64,000 nucleotides of DNA from Bactrocera neohumeralis. Taxonomy: Eukaryota; Arthropoda; Insecta; Diptera; Tephritidae. A program made the position numbers and the translations under genes. Numbering within the stretch: the stretch's first letter is position 1; every line of letters starts with the position of its first letter. Below the pieces are notes generated by a model. That model saw only the letters and a program-made list of their open reading frames with translations. It was not told where the DNA came from and did no database searches. This document shows positions 1 through 10,190 of the stretch, in pieces. The stretch covers positions 38,312,089 to 38,376,088 of the forward strand of contig NC_065922.1 of the NCBI RefSeq assembly GCF_024586455.1, read 5' to 3'.

Positions 1-56
1 TAGGTCGCGGTGCAATCCTCATTAATTTATCTATCTATCTATCTAACTACATAGTG
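1..56 (+). repeat. 3' tail of a non-LTR retrotransposon
   Basis: The first bases (TAGGTCGCGGT) repeat the sequence at about 7849-7859, which closes a LOA/R1-type LINE fragment. Here the tail ends in a short TATC microsatellite, as LINE 3' ends often do. The rest of the element lies outside the window. Family assignment rests only on the shared tail. Confidence 0.45.
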
Positions 57-59
57 AGA

Positions 60-213
60 CGCTTATGTTCCCTTATGCTTAGAGCGGAACCACCTCCACA
101 TTAAAAGGTCTTTCCTCAAGCACTGGCCGCCATTCACAGCGGAGCCATCAACACCTAGATAATCCTTACCATTCTAACGGGGATTAGATAACCATTAGAA
201 CAACAAAAGGATG
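60..213 (+). repeat. Jockey-type LINE 3' tail
   Basis: The stretch CCTTACCATTCTAACGGGG followed by GATTAG and an ACAACAAAA tail matches, on the opposite strand, the 3' end of the Jockey copy at about 59780-59815. Only the untranslated tail is present, so no coding capacity remains. Confidence 0.45.
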
Positions 214-239
214 CCTAAGTGAAAGAGACAACAAAGCTT

Positions 240-640
240 GCTATTTTGGCTGGTATTTAAAATAGATTCCCCCGAATTCAGGGATAAAATGGATATGTGT
301 GAGAAGGTTATACAGAATAAGAAATAAATGTTAGATTAAAGAAACGAATTCGTGAAGTGTTAACGGATAAAAAGATATCAAAATAAGTGTAAAGTTCATT
401 ATAAATCGAATAAATACGCGGCTTAAATAAAAAAAAATGCCAAGGATATAAGGATATGTCGGTGTTGGGCCGACCAGAGTTATATTTTAAATAATTACCG
501 CTAATTCAAAAAGGAATTCTAAGCGAAAAACTAATAATGTGGACATTAATTTACTGCATTTTGCGCACAATCTTTATTCCTTATTTATATTGGTTCGTTT
601 ATATAATATTTAGGTATGGTTGTATTAGTAAATCAAATTG
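240..640 (+). repeat. Dispersed non-coding repeat R, copy 1
   Basis: This copy carries the repeat's hallmark GGCTGG-ATTT-AAATAG followed by a C-rich GGATTT-type block (about 249-310), then a GTGAAGTGTTAACGGATA segment. Related copies lie at about 2170-2240, 3390-3600 (reversed), 4930-5265 (reversed), 6296-6590 and a worn one at 62280-62440. It has no coding potential and is probably a non-autonomous DNA element. Ends are not defined. Confidence 0.5.
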
Positions 641-805
641 AATAAAAAGTGTAATGTTGAAGCAAAGGCATTGTGGGACGAGCCACAATATATTATATCA
701 GCTGCGCCTGGCTTACAAGCAACGCTGAAACGAATACGACACAAAACGAAACAAGGAATACATATTTAACCGTTAGGCCTGAGGAAGCCCGCTGTTATTA
801 CTATA

Positions 806-1224
806 TGATCTCGACGCCAAAGCCGATCTTCTTTTGAACGTTCCCACAGAAACGCCGTACACTCGCCTAAAAGGGACACTGGTCGAACCCTTTACGCTCT
901 CTCGAGAAGAGAGACGAACAACAGCTTCTCGATCGAGAGACCTTGGATGATAGAAAACCGTCGCAATTTCTACGCCATCTCAGAAGCCTCGACAACACCG
1001 TTCCTAACAACATTGTTCGAACTAAGTGGCTCAGCAGACTTCCGATGACAACGCAATCTATACTTGCATCTCAAGCAGATATGGATCTCGATAAACTCGC
1101 ATCTCTGACAGACAAAATACTCGAAATTTCACTGCCAGCAGCACAAATTCACTCCAAGAAGCAACAACAACACCAGCAGTCGAATCACGCATTTCCCGTC
1201 TCGAAGCTTCAATTAACCCCTTGA
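806..1224 (+). pseudogene. Ty3/gypsy Gag fragment, frameshifted
   Basis: About 806-940 reads as Gag in one frame (DLDAKADLLLNVPTETPYTR) and 943-1224 continues in another frame (PSQFLRHLRSL, then TKWLSRLP and ILASQADMDLDKLASLTDKI). This is the capsid region found in many insect Ty3/gypsy elements. The frame changes near 940, next to a stop in the first frame, and the reading ends at a stop at 1222-1224, so it is a pseudogene. No zinc knuckle is seen. Confidence 0.65.
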
Positions 1225-1303
1225 CGTATTTCCACGAGTCTGACTCGTGGTATAATTTTTGTGCCTAACATGATTATCACGAGTCTGACTCGTGGTGTGT
1301 AGA
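1212..1303 (+). repeat. Twin 19-bp palindromes next to a TTAA, possible piggyBac-like end
   Basis: After TTAA at 1212-1215 comes CCCCTTGACGTA and then the palindrome CCACGAGTCTGACTCGTGG (about 1230-1248). It recurs with one change about 47 bases on (1277-1295). TTAA plus a C-rich start plus subterminal palindromes is the style of piggyBac-like termini. The opposite end was not found before pol sequence resumes near 1504. The palindromes are seen directly; the family is inference. Confidence 0.4.
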
Positions 1304-1503
1304 AGTGTACATTTGGTGAAAAGAGAATTTAAATTTTCCCGTTATTATTATTTTCGATTCTCATAATAATAAGAATAAGATTATTGCATTAAAATTTGTT
1401 TTATTACGATTCACATTTTTCATAATAATAATGAACAGTAAGTATAATTGATTATAGCTGATGCCGTGAACATCTAATCTAAAACGAACGTTGTTTTATT
1501 AGT

Positions 1504-1829
1504 GGACATTAGCGATGCCGTACCTTTTCACCAAACTTGTCATTTCAATAGCCATTACGCTTGAAAAATATTTCATCGTAAACGTCAGAGACGAAAGCAA
1601 TACAGTTTCGATAGATCGGCTAAAGCCTGTTTATCTACTTCCCGACGATAAGCTCAATGAGCGCGATCAGAACAACAACGATGACAACAATACTACGCTT
1701 AATACATTAACTTCACCAGAGTCATCTGAACCTGGAACATCTCGATTTTCGTCGCCATCATGCCGCCCATCTGAAACCGATTCCAACTTATCTACACCGT
1801 CACCCAAGAGACGCGTTAGATTCCGCTGA
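1504..1829 (+). pseudogene. Ty3/gypsy Pol C-terminal tail
   Basis: The reading contains KYFIVNVRDESNTVSIDRLKP followed by YLLPDD, a serine/proline-rich stretch and a basic end (KRRVRFR). This matches the region downstream of integrase at the C terminus of many insect Ty3/gypsy Pol proteins. The integrase core is absent. It sits about 60 bases before the 3' LTR, as expected. Confidence 0.6.
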
Positions 1830-2339
1830 ACTACTTATCATCTTCCTAAATTACCAATAATTTTGATAACGTTCTCCAAGAAGGGGAGTTCTTGTGGAAC
1901 GACCCACAATATGTACATATATTATATTATTATATTTCAACGTTTAATACAACATGGCAACATCGTGTCAGCAAGTCAGCGCCTGGCTTAAAAGCAACGC
2001 TAAATCGAATACGACACAAAACGAAACAAGGAATACATAGTTAACCGTTAGGCTTGAGGACGCCCGCTGTTATTACTACATAGGACTACGCATCATACGA
2101 TCAACTCTCTTCTCCTGCTGACAGCCACCGTGTGCGCATCGTACAATAACCCCCACAGGCACATTCCCTTTTTAAGGCTGGGATTTAGAAAAAGGATCTC
2201 CGGATTTCGGTGTTAAAATGGCTATGTACGGGTAGAGGAGGTTTTCCAGACTAAGAATTATATATATACATACGTATATACATATATTACTATATATATT
2301 TCTTTATCTATTTTTTAGGTAAAAAATGGTAGTTTTTTA

Positions 2340-3370
2340 ATGCCAAATTGACAATTTTCAACCAATCAAATTTAGTAAATATTCAAAAACTCTCGTTGGG
2401 TTATGACGTCAGCAAATTTGAAAAATGTCGTTTCGAGAAAAACGCGTTTAAAGTTTTACTTATGTATGTATGTATATATATCGGGTGATTTTTTAAGAGC
2501 TTGATAACTTTTTAAAAAAAAAAACGCATAAAATTTGAAAAACTTATCGGTTCTTTATTTGAAACGTTAGATTGGTTCCGACATTTCACTTTTTGAAGAT
2601 AATTTCATTTTTCGGCATTTCGGCCGGAAATGTTGACTCATGTGGTTTCAACAAAAAAAATCGCATGATCTTGGTGGCCAACTTAATTTTCTTGAGATTT
2701 TTGGCCATAGAATCGCGAGTGTCTACATCTTGTTGAAACCACATGTCAACCAAGTTCAGTTCCACACAAAAAAGTTCTATTTGGCAACAGCATTGAAAAA
2801 ATATTCTTGAAAACTTCGGAGAACAATTCATCCAAGAAATGGACCCGTAAGTTGGCCACCAAGATCATGCGATTTAACGCCTTTAGACTATTTTTTGTGG
2901 GGCTACGTCAAGTCTAAAGTCTACAGAAATAAGCCAGCAACTATTCCAGCTTTGAAAGACAACATTTCCGAAGAAATTCGGGCTATTCCGGCCGAAATGC
3001 TCGAAAAAGTTGCCCAAAATTGGACTTTCCGAATGGACCACCTAAGACGCAGCCGCGGTCAACATTTAAATGAAATTATCTTCAAAAAGTAAATGTCATG
3101 AACCAATCTAACGTTTCAAATAAAGAACCGATGAGATTTTGCAAATTTTATGCTTTTTTTTTTTTTAAAAAGTTATCAAGCTCTTAAAAAATCACCCGAT
3201 ATATGTTTATACCTACGAGCGGTCGCTCTTTAAAACGTTGCCGTTCAGAAACTATTCAAGATACGACCTTGCCGATCTCAGAGGATATTTTTGGAAATAT
3301 TAACTATCGAAAAAGCAAACAAAAAAACATATTTTTTTTGAAAGTGTCACACTGGTTATAGCCCCTTAAA
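2340..3370 (+). repeat. AT-rich repeat interrupted by a MITE, carries the ACGCGT motif
   Basis: Non-coding AT-rich sequence on both sides of the 2481-3199 insertion. The left part holds GAGAAAAACGCGTTTAAAGT (from 2435), shared with the repeats at 12184-12927, 19520-19542 and 59537-59558. The right side ends in CCCC then TTAA near 3363-3369, like the right ends of the TTAA MITEs in this window. The left boundary is not clear. Confidence 0.4.
2481..3199 (+). mobile_element. Mariner-type non-autonomous element (long TIRs), copy A
   Basis: Begins TCGGGTGATTTTTTAAGAGC and ends with its reverse complement, flanked by TA (2479-2480 and 3200-3201), the Tc1/mariner target duplication. The inverted match extends about 100 bp inward. 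The interior holds only the C terminus of a transposase (2895-3092: WGYVKSKVYRNKPAT, then NWTFRMDHLRRSRG and EIIFKK); the catalytic core is gone. It inserted into an older AT-rich repeat. A second copy is at 57425-58009. Confidence 0.8.
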
Positions 3371-3389
3371 TGCAAATATCTCGAAAGCT

Positions 3390-3600
3390 ACAAGTTTGCG
3401 GCCGCTATAATTATATATTCTTAATCTGGAGCATCAGCGCTATCCAACCATACCCTTAAACCTGGCATGGTATACTAAAGTCGGCTCCGAATTAGTGAAG
3501 TGTTAGTGGATATAAAAGTTTAAAATATAAGTGTGAAATTCATTAAAACTTTGAATAGCTATTGTTTAAATATTTACAGTTTAATTACATGAATTTGAAG
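3390..3600 (-). repeat. Dispersed repeat R, reversed copy
   Basis: Shares TTTGCGGCCGCTATAATTA, GGAGCATCAGCGCTATCCAA and a GTGAAGTGTTAGTGGATA block with the copies at 240-640 and 4930-5265. Non-coding. Confidence 0.4.
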
Positions 3601-3839
3601 TGAAAAATGTGCATAAAGTGTTTTAAATGTAGTAAAATGTTATAATTTTGGGAATTTTTGAACTTTAAAGTCGAATATCTCGTAAACTAAGCGTCATATA
3701 TTTTTAATCAGGAGGTTTTCCCCTTTCCAACGGCACCTTCAGATCGCGGCACCAAAGAAATCGGAATTGTGCCCTATTCTAAACCGCAGACACTTTTTCT
3801 GTCCGAATTGCAAAAATGTAATAATTTAATTTTCCGAAA

Positions 3840-4262
3840 AAAAATCGGACCATTCGGGAAATTAGTGATAGAGTTGGCTTCAGCATGTCTTCCATAGGGG
3901 AATTTCTAAAAAATTTCGATAAAACCAGGTCTCTTAGAAGAAACCTGGCTCTGGTGCAAAGAGGACAAGTTTTAGGGAAAATCGGGTTATAGAAAGTATC
4001 AGCTTGAGGGATCGCTTCAAAACTGCTGAGGACATTAAAGTGGGGTTATTTGAAGATGTCGATACGGAAGTAAGCGCAAGAACTGTTCGTCGAAGGATTC
4101 AAGAGGTTGGTTTGAACGCTAGTCGGGCCCACAAAAAACCACTTTTAACCTCAAAAGTGCGTCACAACCGTTTACGATGGGCAAAAGAACATCAAAATTG
4201 GACTCAACTTGATTGGCGAAATGTAATCTTCTCAGATGAGTCCAAATTTAACATTTTTATTT
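3840..4262 (+). pseudogene. Tc1-like transposase, N-terminal half
   Basis: About 3848-4003 encodes a helix-turn-helix region (RTIREISDRVGFSMSSIG) with an in-frame stop. From 4004 comes RDRFKTAEDIK, then VSARTVRRRIQEVGLNASRA, KKPLLTSKVRHNRL and WRNVIFSDESKFN, the segment of Tc1/Tc3 transposases up to the first catalytic Asp. Homology stops abruptly after SDESKFN, so the second and third acidic residues are missing. No terminal repeats were identified. Confidence 0.7.
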
Positions 4263-4403
4263 TGAAACTAAGTACTGTTTCTTTTTTGTTTCGCTTTTAC
4301 TTTTAAATTTGGCGAAGCAATTAAGCAAGTGTTCAGTCAGTAATTATTAAATTTTTTCATTTCACTTTATTTTGTTTTTTTATTAAAAAAAAACATAATA
4401 AAA

Positions 4404-4890
4404 TGTGTGCAAAACGATCAGGTATGTTATCAAATATTTCTAAATTTTTAATTAAGTATTCTCTGTAGATTTCGATGAACCTTCCACCAACCGCGGTGTA
4501 CGTACAAGTGCATCGAATGTTCTCACCTTTGCAGAACTAAAAAAAAAATGTGGAACATCACTAGAGTTGTGGAAACATTTATCACAAGGGAGAAGTGCAT
4601 TACATTTGCGGAAGAAGATGGCTTAATTTTAAGCAGTAAGTTGTGCCGTAAAATTAAAACGCCCATGATCCCAACTCTAGCGGGGAATAATATGATGGGC
4701 TCGTTTAAATGCCGTAAAGGTAATTGCCGTTCGCTGGCTGCTATATCGAGGGCCAAAGGTACCTGGTTCGAAAATGCGAAAATACCATTGCCTCAAATAT
4801 TTTATCTCATGTTCGCATACGGTTCGCATTGGTGCCAAACAGAAGTGCGAAAAAATAGTTTTATAACAATTCTATCAATAGCTATATAAA
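4404..4890 (+). pseudogene. Merlin (IS1016/ISXO2-type) transposase fragment
   Basis: A small exon-like start at 4404 (MCAKRS, then a GTATGT donor) is followed by a second piece from about 4471 (FDEPSTNRGVRTSASNVLTF). After an A-tract near 4540 the reading changes frame to TFITREKCITFAEEDGLILS, FKCRKGNCRS and AKGTWFENAKIPLPQIFYLM. The zinc-ribbon-like Cys pairs and the KGTWFE segment are typical of Merlin transposases. The DDE catalytic core is missing. Frame change and truncation make it a remnant. Confidence 0.5.
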
Positions 4891-4929
4891 ATGCTTATTT
4901 TAAGCAAATATCTAAAATATTAATATAAA

Positions 4930-5265
4930 ATAAATATGTAGAAATATTGTAGTGAAGTTTAAATGTATAAAAAGTGCATAATATGAAAGAAAAAGTTACT
5001 ATAAATCGAGAAATTGCAAAATTAAATTTGCGAACTTTTCAACTATGAATGCAAATATCTCGAAAACTATAAGTTTGCGGCGACTATAATTACATATTTT
5101 CTTAATTTGGAGCATCAGCCCTATACAACCATATCGCTTTTAACCCTGAAATCGTGGGATGGTCTACTAAAGCCGGCCCTTTTCTTGATCTAGAGGACCT
5201 CCTCTATCCGAACATACCCATTTTAACCCCGAAATCAGGGGATGCTATTCTAAAATTTACCTTAT
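4930..5265 (-). repeat. Dispersed repeat R, reversed copy
   Basis: Includes TCGAAAACTATAAGTTTGCG and ends with AACCCCGAAATCAGGGGATG then CTATTCTAAA, the reverse complement of the repeat R hallmark. It faces the copy at 6296-6590 in opposite orientation, with about 1 kb between them. Confidence 0.5.
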
Positions 5266-5269
5266 AAAA

Positions 5270-6290
5270 TTTTATAAGTGCCTCTAGAACGAACTATAAA
5301 TCTTAAAATAAGCGTCCGGAGGGTGTGGCAATTATTACTATATGCTCTGTAAAAAGATATTACATTCAGATTAAAGGTAGATATAATAAAAAATCAAAAT
5401 GTTGTAGCCGACCCTTGTCCATAGATTTTTGTTTAAATTGAAAGATATTATTATTTGCATTTTAAGTGTGTGTTGACTTAAGAACTTTAGGGAAATTCCG
5501 AATTCGGTATTAAAATTGTCCTGGGCTCATAAAAGGAGATCTCGAGATCAGAACATTTCGTGAGATTCCATTCTAAAACCCAACCGAGTTTTTTGAACAT
5601 GTATGTATCCAAAATAAGAAAAAATTGAAGATTTCACCCACTTAGATTAATAAACAAACTTACTCGTATATGATGTCAATATAAATACCATCAAGGATAT
5701 TTTCGAAACCATTTTGTAGTGTTCCTCCAATTAAACTCCAACCTAAGTAGTCTTCACATTGATGTTTCGGCAAATACTCAGAAAGGTTAACAATTACACA
5801 TTTTTATAAGCAATTGTATTACACTTTATCGATTCATACAAAAGTATACACACATAATCACATTTTAATTATCAGACATTCGTAACTCCATGATAGTTTC
5901 ATGATTCGCATATGAATTAAATACATTTTTCATTTTAAATAAACTTTTAACATCATTTTTAGTATCCTATATGCAATGAAGTATGAAAAAATCTACTTTA
6001 AAAGATTTTCATAAACTTATTTGACACCAAAAATATTCCAATTCAAGTATTCTTTGCGCTGATGAAGAGCAAAACTGATCAAATCGTAGATAATCGATAA
6101 CTGCAGCTTAAATGAACAAAATTTGACGCCGGTGCAATTATATGTCGTAATACTAATGTTTTTAACTAAAATAAGTTTTTCGTTTATTCTTCTATAATAT
6201 TTCTTATTATGGCATTTTTTTAACTGTTACTTAACGTTAAGACAGCAGTTTTGCGTATAAGAACTAGAAGTTTATATACACAGGAGTAAT
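5270..6290. other. AT-rich spacer between two inverted R copies
   Basis: No ORF, RNA or transposon signature was recognised. It could be the loop of a fold-back element formed by the flanking copies, but nothing in it supports that directly. Confidence 0.3.
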
Positions 6291-6295
6291 AATTT

Positions 6296-6590
6296 TTTTA
6301 TCCCAAAAAATCGGCTGGGATTTAGAATAGCATCCCCGGATTTCGGGAATAAAAGGGATATCACTGGAAAGGTGACGTTCTCCAGATCACGAAAAGTTGC
6401 CGCTGACTTATAGTTTTCAAGATATTTGCATTTATAGTTGAAAAATTGATAACTTTTACATTGGTAATTTGTATATTGTGAATAACTTTTTCACTTATAT
6501 TATGCTCTTTTCACTTACTAACACTTCACTATAACGTTTCTGTATATTAATTTTTTTAATATTTGTTGTAAATAAAGCTTTATTTTAATT
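6296..6590 (+). repeat. Dispersed repeat R, copy
   Basis: Contains GGCTGGGATTTAGAATAGCA and a TCCCCGGATTTCGGG block, then a TATAGTTTTCAAGATATTTG segment matching 4930-5265 in reverse. Non-coding. Confidence 0.5.
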
Positions 6591-6659
6591 ATTGTATTTT
6601 AGTTACAATTCTCTGCATTTGCATAATAAGAAAAGGGTTGCCATGGTTATTTTTTTTGA

Positions 6660-7030
6660 AGCGCGGCGCGAACCTTGTTAGGTGTCGAACAGCTCAGAGA
6701 GGTCCGTCCCGAACCTGACAGAGCTTTTGGTATTGCTCAACGTCAGTTTACACAGCCGTATTAGTTTTGCAGGAATACCAAATTCAGACATCTGTCAAAA
6801 GCAGCTTTGAAATCGACTACGAGGTGGTGTGTGTGGATCTTCTTTTCATTGACCTAAAGCCACAATAATAAGGTTCAATCACTTTGCTGTCGATGGGCTT
6901 TAATCTTTCACACAATACGTTCGATAGAACCTTATATGCGATGATGGAGAAGCTAATTGCTTTTCGAACATCTTTATGGTCGGGCAATGGAACGTCTGCT
7001 CCATCGTCAGGAAGGGAAGTAAAGGAAGAT
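6660..7030 (-). pseudogene. RTE-type LINE reverse transcriptase fragment
   Basis: Read on the minus strand it gives IAYKVLSNVLCERLKPIDSK and EPYYCGFR, then a worn THHLVVDFKAAFD-like segment. These are the fingers/palm positions just before the first catalytic Asp in RTE-clade RTs. Stops and frame changes are frequent. It abuts a LOA-type fragment on the opposite strand. Confidence 0.6.
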
Positions 7031-7059
7031 GATTTCCCGCGGAAGCGACAAAAACGCAG

Positions 7060-7905
7060 GCTCACCATTATTGATTGCTCAAAGACAATAAACACTCTCT
7101 GTGACATTGTTCAAAGGGGCTTAAAATTGGCGAAGGAATGGTGTAACACGGTAGGGTTAAACATCAACCCAGCAAAAACCACCGTGATCCCATTCACTAG
7201 GCGGAGATCTCTTCCGGGCCTGAGGACCCTAACAATTGGAGGCGCAGAGGTGGAAATGTCTAGGGAGGTCAAATTCCTTGGCGTCACCCTAGACTCAACA
7301 CTAAAATGGAGCAGGCATTTGGACTTAACGCTGTCCAAAGCAACAAGAGCACTTATGATTTGCAGACGCCTAGCCGGCAGATCATGGGGATGCAAGCCAA
7401 ACATCATGAGATGGCTGTATACCATGATAGTAAGGCCCATCGTCACCTATGGAGCGGTTGCCTGGGCCACCAAAGCAGCACAGTCCTCTGTGATTCAGAG
7501 ACTGTCAAAGCTGCAAAGACTTGCATGTGTCTGTGCTTCGGGGGCAATGCGTACATGCCCCACAGTGGCACTGGAGGTCTTATTAGAGCTCACACCGCTG
7601 CATAAGGTGATCAAGCTAGCAGCAAACCACACCATGCTGCTAATGTCAGCATAAGGCTGCGGGAGAGGGAAGATAATGTCCTCCAGACAGATGGACGCTC
7701 TAGCGGAGAGCACACCGCTGGCCCTCCTCCCAAGAGACGGCACAACAAGGAAAGTAAACTTCAAAAAGCATTTCAAAGTAACTCTAGGTCCGGCAAACTG
7801 CTGGGGCTTTGGGAGGTCATGTGATACAGGAGAGGGAACAATAGACCCTAGGTCGCGGTTCAGAACCTCAATAATCTTATCTTAATCTAATCTTAATCTT
7901 AAGAC
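7060..7905 (+). pseudogene. LOA/R1-like LINE RT thumb region with 3' tail
   Basis: From about 7080 the reading KLAKEWCNTVGLNINPAKTT, VIPFTRRRSLPGL, EVKFLGVTLDSTLKW, CRRLAGRSWGCKP, MIVRPIVTYGAVAWATKAAQ and SKLQRLACVCASGAMRTCPT covers the region downstream of the RT active site in LOA/R1/Jockey-group elements. The YADD box is absent. A 3' tail with TAGGTCGCGGTT and TCTTAA repeats ends near 7905; the same tail opens this window. The exact clade is uncertain. Confidence 0.65.
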
Positions 7906-8779
7906 AATAAAAACTAAAACGCTCCCAAACGCAGCGAAAACCAAAGGGGGCACTATTAGACACAGCAGTCGTATCCATAAACCCCGAGAAGTACTGTTTA
8001 AACTTAGGGCCTTGATAAACCGAGGACCACAACGACCTTTCATAGCGTCTAGGGCATGAATAGTCTTCAACTGCTAACAAAACTAGCCAATTTTGAAATA
8101 TTTGCGGAAGAGTGGTTCAAAACTCAAAAAAAAATCTGTCATATTACCATAATTTCACTCTAACAAATATGCTTTTAAACTATCATATAAATAGCAAGCA
8201 TTGGCAGAAGGTTTCACACCTAAGGCTGGCAAATCCCGACTGCAACAAGCCCGTTTAAATAGATATTCTATTAGGCAGCGATCTCATACAACATATAATA
8301 CTCAAGGGTGTTGAGAAAATTTTAAACACATTATTGTCATTCATCTCTTCTATATTACCATGATAACAAAAGTTGAGGTAATCTCAAACGAATATCTCCA
8401 TCCAAATTTTGGGACTAAGAAGAACTTCCCCAACAACAATTTCCCAACACATTTAACAATCCTATACCTCCACAATACAGGTGTTTTAAGTATAAAAAAA
8501 ACTTACTTAAAAAGGCGAGTAGACATATGACAGAGTCTCAGAAGAATACCTCTATTTAGACCACATGGAGGTGTCGGCCTATGTGAAGAAATCTCCAAAC
8601 ATAAAAACTACCCATTTATCTGCTTCATCATGCGGTTGTAAAACCTGACAAAAAAAATCAACTTAAGTAAGAGTTGTCTGTAATACTTCAAAATCCAAAA
8701 TTCCTGGAAATTCCCTAAATGACATTTTTTTTACGGGACCCACGCTCCAACCAAATTTAAACAACAGCTTCGAAAGAGA
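7906..8779. other. Spacer without recognised feature
   Basis: AT-rich, with no convincing ORF or repeat match to other parts of the window. It ends where an RTE 5' region begins. Confidence 0.3.
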
Positions 8780-10190
8780 AACTCCCCTTTTGATGACGAC
8801 TATGGCAAACGAATTAAGGATAACGATTTCAGGGCATGCACCTAGAAAGTCCGGTCCCTTAATTTGGAAGGTGCCGATGCCCAGGTGGTTGATGTTCTCG
8901 TTAAAGTAAAGGCCGACATCACCGCCGTACAAGAAGCGCGATGGACGGGACATGGACTAAGACGAGTAGGTCCTTGTGGAATTTACTATAGTGGCCATAC
9001 AAAGAAAAACAAATTCGGTGTGGGTTTCGTGGTGGGAGAGAGACTTCATCGCCGAATCCTGGCATTTACCCCGTTGGATGAACGTCAAATCACAATGTGC
9101 ATCAAAGCGAAGTTCTTCAACACATCGCTGATTTGCGCCCAAGCCCCCACGGAAGTGAAGGACGATGTTACCAAAAACGTCTTCTATGAGCGCTTAGAGC
9201 GCACCTATGAGAGCTGCAAGGATGTCAAAATCGTGCTTGGCTTTAACGCCAGGGTGGGGAAAGAAGGTATCTTTGGCACAACAGACGGTAAATTAAGCAT
9301 CCACGAGGAAACATCCCCAAATGGGTTGAGGCGCCGATGACCGAAATATGGTTATCTGTGGTACTAAGTAAATTCCAGCTTCGAAAAATTCACCAAGCTA
9401 TCTGGCTGTCTCTGGATCGAAAAGCCACTAACCAGATCGATTATGATGTGACAGACAGAAGACACGTCTCCAACCTTACAATCGATGTATGGGATGGGAT
9501 AGATACCGAGAGTTGAAGAGGGAAGCAAAACGCATTTGTAGAAAAAAAGACAAAGACCGAAATGCGTGAGTACGAAGAGCTGTCCGACAAGGGTAGTGCG
9601 CGAAAAATGTGGCGAGTAATAGAAGTTTTCAAGACCAGAAAATACTCTTGTAGAACCCCCAGAAGAGAGGTAGTGTCTAATGCCCAGATCATACCAAAGT
9701 TATGCAGGGAATTCTTCTTCATGAAGAAGTTCGAATAGCGATTACCCGTCATGAAGAACAACAAAGCGTCGGGGCCCGATGGATTCCGGCTACCTTTGAC
9801 AGCACGAAAAGGAGCTGCCTCTATGTCGCTATGTCTGAATTTGGTATCCCCGTTGAGTACGATGTTGAGCAATACCAAAAGCTGCGACAAGGTCGTGAAG
9901 GACCTCTTCGAGCCGTTCGATACCAAACGAAGTATCAAACAAGGCGACTTTCAATCGTGCGATTTCTTCAATCCGCTGCTGGAGAAAATAATTCGAGCTG
10001 CAGAACTTAATCGACCAGGTACAATCTTGAGTCGACATTGTGAGTTTTCGAGAGAAAAGTTCTACGAAAGATTTATGGTCCTTTGCGCGTTGGCCACGAC
10101 GAATATCGCATTCGATGGCACGATGAGCTGTATGAGATATACGACATTGACATAGTATGTTGATGATATTGATATCATTGTCCGCAAGGA
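8780..10190 (+). pseudogene. RTE-type LINE, endonuclease plus deleted RT
   Basis: The apurinic-like endonuclease is readable from about 8790 to 9338: KVKADITAVQEARWTGHGLR, FGVGFVVGERL, TPLDERQITMCIKAKFFNTS, LICAQAPTEVKDD, ARVGKEGIFGTTDGKLS. After a stop come further pieces (QID, then MKNNKASGPDGFR, DTKRSIKQGDFQSCDFFNPL, IIRAAELNRPGT). The reading then jumps to FERKVLRKIYGPL-type sequence near 10035, skipping the YADD palm region; a VDDIDIIV piece reappears at about 10158, so the order is rearranged. It is inactive. Confidence 0.7.

Larger units (their letters stand above)
672..2157 (+). mobile_element. Deleted Ty3/gypsy LTR retrotransposon
   Basis: Two related long terminal repeats flank gag and pol remnants. 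The 3' LTR runs 1893-2157, starts TGTGG, ends CA, and is preceded by a purine tract (about 1879-1888). The 5' LTR starts TGTGGGACG at 672 but can be aligned only to about 805, so its 3' end and the primer-binding site are gone. Flanking 5-mers GGCAT (667-671) and GGCAC (2158-2162) look like a worn target-site duplication. Most of gag, protease, RT, RNase H and integrase are missing, leaving about 1.5 kb. Confidence 0.7.

Noticed and set aside
6884..7080. N-terminal part of the 256-codon plus frame
   Set aside because: This portion is antisense to RTE sequence; only the part from about 7080 onward is LOA-like coding sequence.
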